In this document: positions 18,896-28,231 of the stretch, piece after piece | How positions within the stretch are numbered: the first letter of the stretch is position 1 | How the letters are laid out: every line of letters begins with the position of its first letter | Notes under the pieces: generated by a model | What the model saw: only the letters and a program-made list of their open reading frames with translations | Databases searched by the model: none | Told to the model about the DNA's origin: nothing | Source of the DNA: Frigoribacterium endophyticum | GTDB taxonomy: Bacteria; Actinomycetota; Actinomycetes; Actinomycetales; Microbacteriaceae | Assembly (NCBI RefSeq): GCF_011759585.1 | Contig: NZ_JAAOYV010000001.1 | Coordinates: forward strand, 558,001-622,000 | Length of the DNA: 64,000 bases | Direction of reading: 5' to 3' | Position numbers and translations under genes: made by a program

Positions 18896-20545
18896 GTGGC
18901 ACTACAGGGCGTTGGCGTCGGACGTGGAGTGGCCGTCGGCCCCGTCCTGAGGATGCCCGAGCCGCTGCCGGAACCCGGCACCGAGGCGCGCACCGCCGAC
19001 GCGCCCGCCGAGCTGGCCCGCGTGCGCGAGTCGCTCGAGGCCGTCGCGGCCGACCTGACCGCCCGCGGCGAGAAGGCCGGCGGCGAGGCGAAGGACGTCC
19101 TCGACGCCCAGGCCCTCATGGCCCAGGACCCGACCCTCGTCGACGACGTCGAGCAGCGCATCGACGGCGGCGTCACCGGTGAGCGGGCGGTCTTCGAGGC
19201 CTTCGGCGCCTTCCAGGAGATGCTCGTCGGCATGGGCGGCTACATGGCCGAGCGCGCGACCGACCTCGGCGACGTGGCCCAGCGCGTGATCGCGGCCCTC
19301 CGCGGCGTGCCCGCCCCGGGCGTGCCCGAGAGCGACACGCCCTTCGTGCTCGTGGCTCCCGACCTGGCCCCGGCCGACACGGCGCTGCTCGACCTCGACA
19401 AGGTCCTCGCGCTCGTCACCCGCGACGGCGGCCCCACCTCGCACACCGCCATCCTCGCGCGCTCGAAGTCGATCCCCGCGATCGTCGGCGTGACCGGGGC
19501 CCTCGACCTGGTCGACGGCACCGTCGTCGTCGCCGACGCCGTCTCCGGGGTCGTCACCGTCGACCCTTCCGCCGACGAGGTGGCCGCCGCCGAGCAGCGC
19601 ATCGCCGACCGTCGGGCCGCCGCCGCCGCCCCGCTCACCGACGGCGCGCTCGCCGACGGGCACGCGGTGCCGCTGCTCGCGAACCTGGGCTCGCCCGACG
19701 AGGCCGCGGGCGCCGTCGCCCTCGGCGCCGAGGGCGTCGGCCTGTTCCGCACGGAGTTCCTGTTCCTCGGGGCGAGCCAGGCCCCGACGGTCGAGAGCCA
19801 GACCGCCAGCTACACCGCCCTGCTCGAGGCCTTCCCCGGCCGCAAGGTCGTCGTCCGTGCCCTCGACGCCGGGGCCGACAAGCCCCTCGCCTTCCTCAAC
19901 GACGCCCACGAGGAGAACCCCGCCCTCGGGCTCCGCGGCCTGCGGGCGCTGAGGGTCAAGGAGCAGATCCTCCGCGACCAGCTCACGGCGCTCGCGGCCG
20001 CCCAGGCTGCCACGACGGCGGACCTGTGGGTCATGGCCCCCATGGTCAGCGACGCGGAGGAGACCGAGTACTTCGTCGCCCTCGGCCGCGAGCTCGGCCT
20101 CCGCACAGTCGGCGTCATGGCCGAGGTGCCCTCCCTGGCCGTCCTCGCCGACCAGGTGATGCGGACGGCCGACTTCGTCAGCATCGGCACCAACGACCTC
20201 ACGCAGTACACGCTGGCCGCCGACCGCATGCTCGGCTCGGTCGCCAGCTACCAGGACCCGTGGCACCCGGCGGTGCTCCGCCTGGTCTCGACCCTCGGCG
20301 AGGCCGGCCGCGCCGCCTCGAAGCCGGTCGGCATCTGCGGCGAGGCCGCGGCCGACCCGCTGCTCGCCGTCGTGCTCGTCGGGCTCGGGGCGACCACCCT
20401 GTCGATGACGCCGGCCGCCCTGGCCGACGTCCGGCTCGAGCTGTCGAAGCACACGCTCGAGCAGGCGCAGGCCCTCGCGGCCGCCGCGGTCGCCGCGACG
20501 ACCGCCGCCGGGGCCCGTCAGGCCGCCGAGTCGCTCGCCGGCTAG
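18896..20545 (+). CDS. ptsI: Phosphoenolpyruvate-protein phosphotransferase (PTS enzyme I)
   Basis: General cytoplasmic PTS component that takes phosphate from PEP and passes it to HPr. The 549-residue product has the phospho-His motif GGPTSHTAILARS (His near 183), the N-terminal HPr-binding region, and the PEP-binding TIM barrel with GLFRTEFLFL, ALDAGADKPL, EVPSLAVLADQ, FVSIGTNDLTQYT and the catalytic Cys in GICGEAA. The GTG start is supported by GAAGAGG upstream. No HPr gene adjoins it. Enzyme I could supply phosphate to the orphan IIA/IIB pair at 38 kb, if an HPr exists elsewhere. Confidence 0.97.
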   Translation: MALQGVGVGRGVAVGPVLRMPEPLPEPGTEARTADAPAELARVRESLEAVAADLTARGEKAGGEAKDVLDAQALMAQDPTLVDDVEQRIDGGVTGERAVFEAFGAFQEMLVGMGGYMAERATDLGDVAQRVIAALRGVPAPGVPESDTPFVLVAPDLAPADTALLDLDKVLALVTRDGGPTSHTAILARSKSIPAIVGVTGALDLVDGTVVVADAVSGVVTVDPSADEVAAAEQRIADRRAAAAAPLTDGALADGHAVPLLANLGSPDEAAGAVALGAEGVGLFRTEFLFLGASQAPTVESQTASYTALLEAFPGRKVVVRALDAGADKPLAFLNDAHEENPALGLRGLRALRVKEQILRDQLTALAAAQAATTADLWVMAPMVSDAEETEYFVALGRELGLRTVGVMAEVPSLAVLADQVMRTADFVSIGTNDLTQYTLAADRMLGSVASYQDPWHPAVLRLVSTLGEAGRAASKPVGICGEAAADPLLAVVLVGLGATTLSMTPAALADVRLELSKHTLEQAQALAAAAVAATTAAGARQAAESLAG

Positions 20546-20594
20546 CCCCGGGGCGGGGGCGGTCCGGCCGCTCCCGCTCCGGCCGCGTCCGGCC

Positions 20595-21512
20595 TCAGTC
20601 CGTGACGGCCTGCTGCAGGTGGGCGGCGACGACGGTGTCGACGACCTGGCCGACGGCGGACTCGACGGCCGCGACGAGCTCCGGGGCGGCGACCCGCGCC
20701 TCCTCGAGCGACAGGTCGCCGTCGACGGCCTCGGCGCCCTCGACGCCGGGCAGAAGCCCGGCCGCGACGGCCTCCTCGTGGAGGCGCAGCAGCGTCGCGA
20801 CGCGGTGCGGGGCGATCACGTCGGCGACGACGGCCTCGCGCACGAGGGGGGCCAGCTGGTCGACGGTGAGCACGGGGGAGTCGGCCGTCGCCACGCCCTC
20901 CTCCGCTCCGGTCGGCGTCGCTCCGGCCATCGACGACACCGGTGCCGTCGCCGTCTGCTGCGCGACGCTCTCGAGCACGCCCGGCCAGCCCCAGCGGCCC
21001 TCGAGGGCCGTGAGGGCGCCGGGCAGGGCGACGGAGGCGGTGGTCGCGGAGGCCGTGCCGCTCGCCCCGGCGGTGGCCGGCAGCCACTCGGGCCGGTAGC
21101 GCTCCGCCCGCGGGAACCGCTCGAGGTCGGCGGCGTAGTCGGCGTCCGAGGGCAGCGCCCCGGCGTCGCCGGGCTCGAAGGGCGAGCCCGGGTTCACCCA
21201 GACGCGTCGGTCGAGGTTGAACCGGGCGGTGAACGAGCCGTCGCGCGAGACGGTGAGCGAGAGGGAGAACCACGCGCCCTTCTCCGGGTCGGCCATCACC
21301 TCGCGGAGCTGCTCGCCGAGGGCGACGACGTCGGGCACCGTGCCGACGGTGCGGCTGCTGCCCGCCGCGTCGACGGCGTCGACCCAGAGGCGCGAGACCG
21401 AGCCCACCTCGAGCAGCTGGAGCGTGGCCTCCGCCCAGTCGGTGCCCTCGAGGCTGGCGGCGAAGCGCTCGGCGATGTCGTTCTGGAGCTGCTGCTGGCG
21501 GGGGACGTCCAT
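20595..21512 (-). CDS. YezG/DUF600-like protein (possible immunity-type fold)
   Basis: A 305-residue soluble protein whose N-terminal ~165 residues resemble YezG-type immunity proteins: an amphipathic start (LQNDIAERFAASLEG), then GAWFSLSLTVSRDGSFTARFNLDRRVW and an acidic YAADLERFPRAERYRPEWL end. This assignment is from recalled family character, not a search. The C-terminal ~140 residues are Ala/Val/Glu-rich predicted helices of unknown role. It is divergent from the DUF6177-like gene. YezG proteins neutralise type VII-secreted nuclease toxins in Bacillus; no toxin gene is seen next to this one. Confidence 0.6.
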   Translation of the reverse strand: MDVPRQQQLQNDIAERFAASLEGTDWAEATLQLLEVGSVSRLWVDAVDAAGSSRTVGTVPDVVALGEQLREVMADPEKGAWFSLSLTVSRDGSFTARFNLDRRVWVNPGSPFEPGDAGALPSDADYAADLERFPRAERYRPEWLPATAGASGTASATTASVALPGALTALEGRWGWPGVLESVAQQTATAPVSSMAGATPTGAEEGVATADSPVLTVDQLAPLVREAVVADVIAPHRVATLLRLHEEAVAAGLLPGVEGAEAVDGDLSLEEARVAAPELVAAVESAVGQVVDTVVAAHLQQAVTD

Positions 21513-21592
21513 GTCGGCGCGGCCTCTCGGTCGTGGTCGGTGATCGGGGGCGGTGCCGACGACGGGGCGGTGCCCCGCAGGACGGCACGAGA

Positions 21593-21598
21593 AGCATA
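21593..21598 (-). promoter_or_regulatory. Possible -10 box of YezG-like gene
   Basis: TATGCT on the minus strand lies 80 bases before the ATG at 21512. It overlaps a CATATG palindrome that could also serve the divergent gene at 21684. Confidence 0.3.
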
Positions 21599-21683
21599 TG
21601 CGCCCGGGCGGGGCCGTGCCCTGATCCGGGGGACGCCGGGCTCGTTCCGGTCAGCGCGCAGGGGCGTGGAGCAGACTGTCCCC

Positions 21684-22904
21684 GTGGGCACCCATATCCG
21701 ACACCCGATGGTCGACGCGGTCACCGCGCAGGTCGTCCGGGTCGACAGCCGGGCCCGGGTCGTGCGGCTGAGCGCGCCCTTCGCCGACCTCCTCTCGCGT
21801 CGCCGCAGCCGTCGGCGCGTCGTGCTCGTCACGAGCGACCGCTCCCGGCTGACCGTCGGCGTGCGCGCCGCGCTCGTCGACGCCGGCGGCACCTGGGCCG
21901 TCCACGACGACGCCGGGGCCCTGCGCGACGGGCTGACCGGCCTGCCCTACGCCGACGTCGACGCCGCCGGTCGCCCCCAGGAGGACCCCCTCGCGCCGGT
22001 CGTCCCGGTCGACGTGCCGGCCGCGGTCGGCACCGCCGCCCAGCTCAGCGTCGACCTCACGGTGCTGCACCGCGCCTCCCACGACACCAGCCTGGGAGGC
22101 GCGCTCGAGGCCCTCGGGGCGGCCGTCTCCGGCTCCGGCCCCGCGTCCTGGGGCAGCTCAGAGCCCCTCCTCCACGACTGGGACCGCTGGGTCCTCACGC
22201 AGCACGCGCGGCACGCCGCCCCCGAGACCGTCCGGGTCGTCGTCGAGGGCCCTCGCCTCTCCGGCACCGTGACGGCCCGGGTGACCGAGCACGGCATCGA
22301 GGAGACCACCGCCGTCACCATCGACGTGCCCGTCTCCGACCCCGCCGACGGCTCGGCCGGGCCGGAGGAGGACGCCCGACGCGCGCTCGACGCGGCGATC
22401 TCGCGCCTCACCGAGGCGCTCTCCGTCATCGCCGGGTCGTCGCTGCCGACCTTCGCGCTCGTGGTGGCGCGGGAGGGCGACGTCGACCGCTGCGTGCGGG
22501 CGAAGACGTACCCGCCGCCGAACCCCGTCGCGCTGCTCATCGGCGCTCCGTCCGTCAAGCGGCTGGGCCTCGAGCTGTCCGCCCTCCCCTCGACCCGTCC
22601 GGTGGTCGTCGTCGGCCGACCGCGGCTGCCCGCCTACGTCGTGCCGCTCGGCGACGCGAGCACCTCGGGGTGGGACGCCCTCCACGACACCCTCGACGCC
22701 GTCGGGCCCGAGCGGCTCGCCACCATGGTCGCCACCCCCCTGCTGCAGGCGTGGGAGGAGGACCTCGCCGAGGCCGACCTCCTGCACGAGAGCGCGGTGG
22801 ACGGCGCCGTGGGCGTCGCGGGGGCCGGCCGCCCCCGCGAGGGCGAGGCCGACGACGACGACGACCAGGACGACGACGAGGAGGCGCCCCCCGGTGCCCC
22901 GTGA
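21684..22904 (+). CDS. DUF6177-like protein of unknown function
   Basis: A 406-residue predicted cytoplasmic protein with no transmembrane segment. I tentatively place it with the actinobacterial DUF6177 family from the N-terminal pattern HPMVDAVT, RVVRLSAPFADLL, RRVVLVTSDRSRLT, GGTWAVHDD and LRDGLTGLPYADVD. The middle (residues ~225-330) has alternating beta strands. The C-terminus is strongly acidic, with a run of Asp and Glu. The GTG at 21684 is chosen because GGAG lies near 21667 and the conserved-looking HP.VD segment would be kept; ATG 21708 is the alternative. It overlaps the next gene by 11 bases, so the two are coupled. Confidence 0.6.
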   Translation: MGTHIRHPMVDAVTAQVVRVDSRARVVRLSAPFADLLSRRRSRRRVVLVTSDRSRLTVGVRAALVDAGGTWAVHDDAGALRDGLTGLPYADVDAAGRPQEDPLAPVVPVDVPAAVGTAAQLSVDLTVLHRASHDTSLGGALEALGAAVSGSGPASWGSSEPLLHDWDRWVLTQHARHAAPETVRVVVEGPRLSGTVTARVTEHGIEETTAVTIDVPVSDPADGSAGPEEDARRALDAAISRLTEALSVIAGSSLPTFALVVAREGDVDRCVRAKTYPPPNPVALLIGAPSVKRLGLELSALPSTRPVVVVGRPRLPAYVVPLGDASTSGWDALHDTLDAVGPERLATMVATPLLQAWEEDLAEADLLHESAVDGAVGVAGAGRPREGEADDDDDQDDDEEAPPGAP

Positions 22905-23241
22905 CATCACGATCCTGAGCCCCACCGTCCCCGACGCCCTCGACCTCGCCACGGCCGCGCGCGCCGTCGACGAGTCGTACGGCGTGCGCGAGATCGACGA
23001 GGGCGACGCCCTGCAGGTCTTCGGGGAGGGCGGCGAGCCGCTGCTCACCGTGTGGCGTGCGCGCGAGCTCACGACGGCGGGGGAGATCGAGCGGCTCCTG
23101 CCGCACCCTCCCGAGGTGCGCCTCCCCGTCTTCTGGGTCGACGCCGTGGCGCCCCTGGCCGACGCGGGCGAGGCCGGGGTCTCCGTGGCCCTGCGCCTGG
23201 CGCTCGGGCTCGACGCGACGTGCATCGTCGAGGACGACTGA
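22894..23241 (+). CDS. Small conserved-looking hypothetical protein partnered with DUF6177-like gene
   Basis: A 115-residue acidic protein that I do not recognise. It reads as one compact alpha/beta domain: ATAARAVDESYGVRE, then LQVFGEGGEPLLTVWRARE, then a central PEVRLPVFWVDAVAP strand and VALRLALGLDATCIVED. There is no signal peptide or membrane helix. The GTG start lies inside the end of the DUF6177-like gene, which implies translational coupling and probably a shared function. A bidirectional-looking terminator follows. Confidence 0.7.
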   Translation: MPRDITILSPTVPDALDLATAARAVDESYGVREIDEGDALQVFGEGGEPLLTVWRARELTTAGEIERLLPHPPEVRLPVFWVDAVAPLADAGEAGVSVALRLALGLDATCIVEDD

Positions 23242-23291
23242 GCTCTCCCGGTCGGTCCGACCCCGGGCGGCCGACGCTCGCCCGGCACCAC

Positions 23292-23329
23292 GAGAGGCCC
23301 GGACGCCCCTGGGGGAGTCCGGGCCTCTC
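23292..23329. terminator. Bidirectional terminator between convergent operons
   Basis: Perfect 12-bp arms GAGAGGCCCGGA / TCCGGGCCTCTC with a 14-base loop. It lies between the stop at 23241 (plus) and the sdhB stop at 23357 (minus). Confidence 0.8.
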
Positions 23330-23356
23330 GTCGTCGGAGGGCGGTGCCGGCGGAGG

Positions 23357-24112
23357 CTAGGCCCGACCGCGCAGGACGGCCTGCTTGACCTCGGCGATGG
23401 CCTGGGTCACCTGGATGCCGCGCGGGCACGCCTCGGTGCAGTTGAAGGTGGTGCGGCAGCGCCACACCCCCTCCTTGTCGTTGAGGATGTCGAGGCGCAC
23501 CTGGGCGCCCTCGTCGCGGGAGTCGAAGATGAAGCGGTGCGCGTTCACGATCGCGGCGGGGCCGAAGTACTGGCCGTCCGTCCAGAAGACGGGGCAGCTC
23601 GAGGTGCACGCGGCGCAGAGGATGCACTTGGTCGTGTCGTCGAACCGTTCGCGCTGCGTGGCGCTCTGGATGCGCTCCTTCTCCGGCTTCGACGAGGCCA
23701 TGAGGAAGGGCTGGATCTCGCGGTACGACTGGAAGAAGGGCTCCATGTCGACGACGAGGTCCTTCTCCAGAGGCAGGCCCTTGATCGCCTCGACGTAGAT
23801 CGGCTGCGTGATGTCGAGGTCCTTGATCAGGGTCTTGCAGGCGAGCCGGTTGCGGCCGTTGATGCGCATGGCGTCGGAGCCGCAGACCCCGTGGGCGCAG
23901 GAACGGCGGAAGGTCAGCGAGCCGTCCTGCTCCCACTTGATCTGGTGCAGGGCGTCGAGGACGCGGTCGGTGGGCAGCACCTCGACGTCGAAGTCCTGCC
24001 AGCGGGGCTCCGTGTCGACGTCCGGGTCGAACCGTCGGATGATCAGGGTGGCGGTGAAGGTGGGGATCGCGTCGGCGCCGGCGGGGGCGTTCTCGAGGAC
24101 AGCGGTGCTCAT
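23357..24112 (-). CDS. sdhB: Succinate dehydrogenase iron-sulfur subunit
   Basis: Carries electrons from the SdhA flavin to the membrane anchor in complex II. The 251-residue product has the [2Fe-2S] site Cys72, Cys77, Asp80 (in the common Asp-for-Cys form CGSD) and Cys92. The [4Fe-4S] and [3Fe-4S] sites are CILCAACTSSCP and CRTTFNCTEACPRG. The ATG at 24112 lies 2 bases after the sdhA stop. It is the last gene of sdhCDAB. Confidence 0.97.
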   Translation of the reverse strand: MSTAVLENAPAGADAIPTFTATLIIRRFDPDVDTEPRWQDFDVEVLPTDRVLDALHQIKWEQDGSLTFRRSCAHGVCGSDAMRINGRNRLACKTLIKDLDITQPIYVEAIKGLPLEKDLVVDMEPFFQSYREIQPFLMASSKPEKERIQSATQRERFDDTTKCILCAACTSSCPVFWTDGQYFGPAAIVNAHRFIFDSRDEGAQVRLDILNDKEGVWRCRTTFNCTEACPRGIQVTQAIAEVKQAVLRGRA

Positions 24113-24114
24113 GC

Positions 24115-25923
24115 TCAGTACTTCCGTTCCATCGGCTGGTAGTTCGTGATCACGACGGGCTTGGTGTCGAGGCGGATGTGGTCGCCCGCCAGCGACGAGT
24201 GGGCGTCGCCGGTGAGGTAGGCCATCGTGTGAACCAGCCAGTTCTCGTCGTCGCGCGTCGGGTAGTCCTCGCGGAAGTGCCCGCCGCGGCTCTCCTGGCG
24301 AGAGCGGGCCGAGTAGACGACGACCTCGGCGAGGTCGAGCAGGAAGCCCAGCTCGATCGCCTCGAGCAGGTCGGTGTTGAACCGCTTGCCCTTGTCCTGC
24401 ACGGAGATGTTCTTGAAGCGGTCGCGCAGGTCGGCGATCACGTGGGTGACCTCGTCGAGGGTCTCCTCCGTGCGGAACACCTGGGCGTTGCGGTCCATGC
24501 TGTCCTGGAGCTCCTTGCGGAGGGTCGCGATGCGCTCGGTGCCGGTGGCGGCCCGCACGTCGTCGACGAGGCCCCGCACGAAGCCGGCCGGGTCGTCCGG
24601 CAGCGGCACGAACTCGGCCGTCTTGACGAACTCGACCGCGTTGTTGCCGGCGCGCTTGCCGAAGACGTTGATGTCGAGCAGCGAGTTGGTGCCGAGCCGG
24701 TTCGAGCCGTGCACGCTGACGCAGGCGCACTCGCCCGCGGCGTAGAGCCCGGGCACCACGGTCGTGTTGTCGCGCAGCACCTCGGCGTGGACGTTGGTGG
24801 GGATGCCGCCCATCGCGTAGTGCGCCGTGGGCAGGACGGGCACGGGCTCGGTGTAGGGCTCGACGCCGAGGTAGGTGCGGGCGAACTCGGTGATGTCGGG
24901 CAGCTTCGCGTCGATCACGGCCGGGTCGAGGTGCGTGATGTCGAGGTAGACGTAGTCCTTGTGCGGACCGCCGCCCCGCCCCTCTCGGATCTCGGTGGCC
25001 ATGCAGCGCGCCACGATGTCGCGGGGCGCCAGGTCCTTGATGGTGGGTGCGTAGCGCTCCATGAAGCGCTCGCCCTCGCTGTTGCGGAGGATGGCGCCCT
25101 CGCCGCGGGCGGCCTCGGACAGGAGGATGCCGAGGCCCGCGAGGCCGGTCGGGTGGAACTGGAAGAACTCCATGTCCTCCAGCGGCAGCCCCTTGCGCCA
25201 GATGATGCCCACGCCGTCGCCCGTCAGCGTGTGCGCGTTCGACGTCGTCTTGTAGATCTTGCCGAAGCCGCCCGTCGCGAAGATGACGGCCTTGCCCTGG
25301 AAGACGTGGAGCTCGCCGGTCGACAGCTCGTAGGCGACGACCCCGGCGGGGCGCTCGACCCCGTCGACCTCGCCCATGATCAGGTCGAGGACGTAGAACT
25401 CGTTGAAGAACTCGATGCCGTGCTTGACGCAGTTCTGGTAGAGCGTCTGCAGGATCATGTGGCCGGTGCGGTCGGCCGCGTAGCAGGCGCGACGGACGGG
25501 GCTCTTGCCGTGCTCGGCGGTGTGCCCGCCGAAGCGTCGCTGGTCGATCTTGCCCTCGGGCGTGCGGTTGAAGGGCAGCCCCATGTTCTCGAGGTCGAGG
25601 ACGGCGTCGATGGCCTCTTTCGCGAGGATCTCCGCGGCGTCCTGGTCGACGAGGTAGTCGCCGCCCTTGACCGTGTCGAAGGTGTGCCACTCCCAGTTGT
25701 CGTCCTCGACGTTCGCGAGGGCCGCGGCCATGCCGCCCTGGGCGGCTCCGGTGTGCGAGCGCGTCGGGTAGAGCTTCGAGATGACCGCCGTGCTGGCGTT
25801 CGGCCCGGCCTCGATGGCCGCGCGCATCCCCGCCCCTCCGGCGCCGACGATGACGATGTCGTGCTGGTGGTAGTGGATGCCGTCGACGACGGAGCTCTGG
25901 GCGGAGGGTGCAGGTGTGGTCAC
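24115..25923 (-). CDS. sdhA: Succinate dehydrogenase flavoprotein subunit
   Basis: Oxidises succinate to fumarate in the TCA cycle. The 602-residue product has the FAD-binding motif [13 protein letters not shown], the histidyl-FAD motif SHTGAAQGG, and the substrate-site region [11 protein letters not shown]...RGEGAIL and [10 protein letters not shown]. The length is standard for the SdhA/FrdA family. The GTG start at 25923 has GGAAGC nearby. It is separated from sdhD by 76 bases with no clear hairpin. Confidence 0.97.
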   Translation of the reverse strand: MTTPAPSAQSSVVDGIHYHQHDIVIVGAGGAGMRAAIEAGPNASTAVISKLYPTRSHTGAAQGGMAAALANVEDDNWEWHTFDTVKGGDYLVDQDAAEILAKEAIDAVLDLENMGLPFNRTPEGKIDQRRFGGHTAEHGKSPVRRACYAADRTGHMILQTLYQNCVKHGIEFFNEFYVLDLIMGEVDGVERPAGVVAYELSTGELHVFQGKAVIFATGGFGKIYKTTSNAHTLTGDGVGIIWRKGLPLEDMEFFQFHPTGLAGLGILLSEAARGEGAILRNSEGERFMERYAPTIKDLAPRDIVARCMATEIREGRGGGPHKDYVYLDITHLDPAVIDAKLPDITEFARTYLGVEPYTEPVPVLPTAHYAMGGIPTNVHAEVLRDNTTVVPGLYAAGECACVSVHGSNRLGTNSLLDINVFGKRAGNNAVEFVKTAEFVPLPDDPAGFVRGLVDDVRAATGTERIATLRKELQDSMDRNAQVFRTEETLDEVTHVIADLRDRFKNISVQDKGKRFNTDLLEAIELGFLLDLAEVVVYSARSRQESRGGHFREDYPTRDDENWLVHTMAYLTGDAHSSLAGDHIRLDTKPVVITNYQPMERKY

Positions 25924-25999
25924 GGTGCTTCCAGGTGGGACGTGGTGCAGGTGGACGGGGTGGTCGGTCGTGGGGCGGCGGCGCGGCGCCCGCCGACGG

Positions 26000-26446
26000 T
26001 CAGCGGGAGCAGATCGACGGGAGCAGGTCGGCCGGGGCGCCCGCGGGGCAGGGGTCGAAGGTCCAGATGACGAGCGAGCCGAGCAGCAGCAGCACGGCGC
26101 TGGAGACGACGAGGGCCCCGAGGAAGACCTTGCGGGTCGTGGGGCGGCCGACGTAGTCGTTGACGATCGTGCGCATGCCGTTCGAGCCGTGGATCAGCGC
26201 GAGCCAGAGGAGGAGCGTGTCGTAGACCTGCCAGAAGGGGTCGGCCCACTTGCCCGCCACGAACGCGAAGTCGATGGCCTTGACCCCGCCCTCGCCGGCG
26301 AGGAGGTTGATGAAGAGGTGGCCGAAGATCAGCACGACGAGCACGAGCCCGCTGGCGCGCATGTAGATCCAGCCCCACTTCTCCCAGTTGGTGCTGCGCT
26401 GGGCGGTGCGGGCCGACCGGGGGGCCTCGATGGTCTCAGTGGTCAT
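26000..26446 (-). CDS. sdhD: Succinate dehydrogenase hydrophobic membrane anchor subunit
   Basis: Small membrane anchor of complex II. The 148-residue product has three hydrophobic helices ([27 protein letters not shown] region, [20 protein letters not shown]). The conserved His in FGHLF and in LALIHG may be the heme or quinone site. It follows sdhC by 4 bases and precedes sdhA. The Cys residues in the C-terminal tail are unusual but of unknown meaning. Confidence 0.92.
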   Translation of the reverse strand: MTTETIEAPRSARTAQRSTNWEKWGWIYMRASGLVLVVLIFGHLFINLLAGEGGVKAIDFAFVAGKWADPFWQVYDTLLLWLALIHGSNGMRTIVNDYVGRPTTRKVFLGALVVSSAVLLLLGSLVIWTFDPCPAGAPADLLPSICSR

Positions 26447-26450
26447 CGCT

Positions 26451-26912
26451 CTACTCCGAGAAGACGTTCATGAGGTGGCGGGGGGCGAAGCCGAGCATGA
26501 GCACGGCCCAGAGGCCGATCACGACCCAGAACATGACGCGCTGGTGCTTCGTGCCGGCGCTCCAGAAGTCGATCAGGATGATGCGCAGGCCGTTGAGGGC
26601 GTGGAAGAGGATCGCAGCGACGAGGCCGGTCTCGCCGAGCCCCATCACCGGGTTCTTGTACGTGCCGATGACCGCGTCGTAGGCCTCGGGGCTGATGCGC
26701 ACCAGGGCCGTGTCGAGGATGTGCACCAGCAGGAAGAAGTAGATGCTGACGCCGGTGATGCGGTGGAGCACCCACGACCACATGCCCTCACGGCCGCGGT
26801 AGAGCGTGCCCTGGAAGCGCTTTGCGCGCTGCGGCTCGCTGATGGTGGGTGCACCCGGTCGCCCCGAGGGCGTGCCCGGTGAAGCCAGTGTTCCCGTCGA
26901 CTGCTCGGCCAT
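26451..26912 (-). CDS. sdhC: Succinate dehydrogenase cytochrome b556 subunit
   Basis: Heme-binding membrane subunit of complex II, 153 residues. Three helices are visible (WVLHRITGVSIYFFLLVHILD, GLVAAILFHALNGLRIIL, VMFWVVIGLWAVLMLGF). The family signatures HRITG and FHALNGLR, with the axial His, are clear. The ATG at 26912 is favoured over an upstream GTG because GGAGGG lies 6 bases before it (26919-26924). It is the first gene of the sdhCDAB operon. Confidence 0.95.
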   Translation of the reverse strand: MAEQSTGTLASPGTPSGRPGAPTISEPQRAKRFQGTLYRGREGMWSWVLHRITGVSIYFFLLVHILDTALVRISPEAYDAVIGTYKNPVMGLGETGLVAAILFHALNGLRIILIDFWSAGTKHQRVMFWVVIGLWAVLMLGFAPRHLMNVFSE

Positions 26913-26975
26913 GAGCTGCCCTCCTCGCGGCTGGGGCGGTCGGCTGTGGTCAGGGAGGACAGCCGTGTCCACCGT

Positions 26976-26990
26976 GTGTTCTCAGAACAC
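26976..26990. promoter_or_regulatory. Palindromic operator candidate at the sdhCDAB promoter
   Basis: GTGTTCT-C-AGAACAC is a perfect 7-bp inverted repeat. Its centre is about 12 bases downstream of the -10 box at 26995-27000, so it would overlap the transcription start region. It is nested inside a second inverted repeat, GTGTCCACCG (26965-26974) and CGGTGGACAC (27010-27019). Confidence 0.55.
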
Positions 26991-26994
26991 CCCG

Positions 26995-27000
26995 AGCATA
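26995..27000 (-). promoter_or_regulatory. Probable -10 box of sdhCDAB
   Basis: TATGCT on the minus strand, the best -10 match in the 149-bp gap upstream of sdhC. It leaves a leader of about 75 bases that contains the sdhC ribosome-binding site. Confidence 0.5.
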
Positions 27001-27061
27001 CGGAACGCGCGGTGGACACCGCTGCCGAGGCTGCCCTAACTAGTTCGATGTCGAGAGACGG

Positions 27062-28231
27062 TCAGCTCGTCGCCGACAGCTGTCGAGCCCGGGCGGAGGC
27101 GCGGGCCGGCACCGCCGGGGCCGCCACCGCGTCGGCGTAGTGCCCGAGCAGCTCGTCCCCGAGGCGCTCCCAGGTGCGGCCGACGACGGCGCGGCGCCCG
27201 GCCTCGCCGAACCGGGCCCGCAGGGCCGGGTCGTCGACCAGCAGCCGGACGGCCCGGCGGAGCGAGTGGTCGTGCAGGGGGTCGACCAGGAACCCGTCGA
27301 CGCCGTGCCGCACGAGGTCGAGGGGCCCGCCCGCGGCGGGGGCCACGACCGGAGTCCCGCTCGCGTGCGCCTCCTGGACCGTCTGCCCGAAGGTCTCCGT
27401 GACGCCGGTGTGCACGAAGACGTCCAGCGCCGCGTAGGCGTCCGCCAGCTCGTCGCCGTGCAGCGCCCCGGTGAACACCGGGTCGAGGTGCCGGAGCCGC
27501 CGCCGCAGCGACGGCAGCGCCGGGCCGTCGCCGACCACGACGAAGCGGGTGCCGGGCGTACGGTGCAGGGCCGCGAGCCTCTCGACCTGCTTCTCGGGGG
27601 CGAGGCGTCCCACGTAGCCGACCAGCGCCTCCCCGGGGGCCGCGCCGACCGCCGTGCGGAAGGCGGCGGACCCGCCCGCGCCGCGGCGGTTCGGGTGGTA
27701 GCGCACCGAGTCCACGCCGCGGCCCCAGGTCGCGAGCCGGTCGACGCCGGCGCGTCGCAGGTCGCGCAGCGAGGCCGACGACGGCACGAGCGTCACGGTG
27801 GCCTGCTCGTGCAGCCGCCGGACCAGGCGCCAGGCGACGGCGGCCGTGACGGGGCCGAGTCCGCTGGTGCTCGCGTAGCGGGCGACGTCGGTCTGGAAGA
27901 CCGCGACGCTCGGCAGCCCGAGGCGGGCCGCCGCCGCGATCGCGTGACCGCCGAGGAGGAAGGGCGAGGCGACGTGGACGACGTCGGGGCAGAAGTCCGC
28001 GAGGGCCCCGGCGACGACGGGCGAGGGCAGACCGACGGGGAACTGCCGGTAGGCCACGCTCGGCACGCGGTGCACCCTGGCGGGGCCGTAGGAGTCGTGG
28101 CCCCGGCCCGCGGGAGCGATGACGATGGCCTTGTGGCCGCGTCGCTCCAGGTGGTCGAGCACCCGCAGCACGCTCGTCGTCACCCCGTTGACGGTGGGCA
28201 GGAAGCTCTCGGTCACGATGGCGACCCTCAT
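27062..28231 (-). CDS. Glycosyltransferase family 4, alpha-mannosyltransferase-like
   Basis: A 389-residue GT-B enzyme predicted to transfer a sugar from a nucleotide donor to a lipid or glycan acceptor at the inner face of the membrane. The N-terminal half starts RVAIVTESFLPTVNGVTTSV, as in GDP-mannose-dependent mannosyltransferases of the MgtA/PimB group. The C-terminal half has GYVGRLAPEKQVE, VVGDGP and the E-x7-E donor motif ETFGQTVQEAHASG. The ATG at 28231 has GAGGAGG upstream. It is divergent from manC, which makes GDP-mannose, supporting a mannose donor (inference). Confidence 0.88.
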   Translation of the reverse strand: MRVAIVTESFLPTVNGVTTSVLRVLDHLERRGHKAIVIAPAGRGHDSYGPARVHRVPSVAYRQFPVGLPSPVVAGALADFCPDVVHVASPFLLGGHAIAAAARLGLPSVAVFQTDVARYASTSGLGPVTAAVAWRLVRRLHEQATVTLVPSSASLRDLRRAGVDRLATWGRGVDSVRYHPNRRGAGGSAAFRTAVGAAPGEALVGYVGRLAPEKQVERLAALHRTPGTRFVVVGDGPALPSLRRRLRHLDPVFTGALHGDELADAYAALDVFVHTGVTETFGQTVQEAHASGTPVVAPAAGGPLDLVRHGVDGFLVDPLHDHSLRRAVRLLVDDPALRARFGEAGRRAVVGRTWERLGDELLGHYADAVAAPAVPARASARARQLSATS

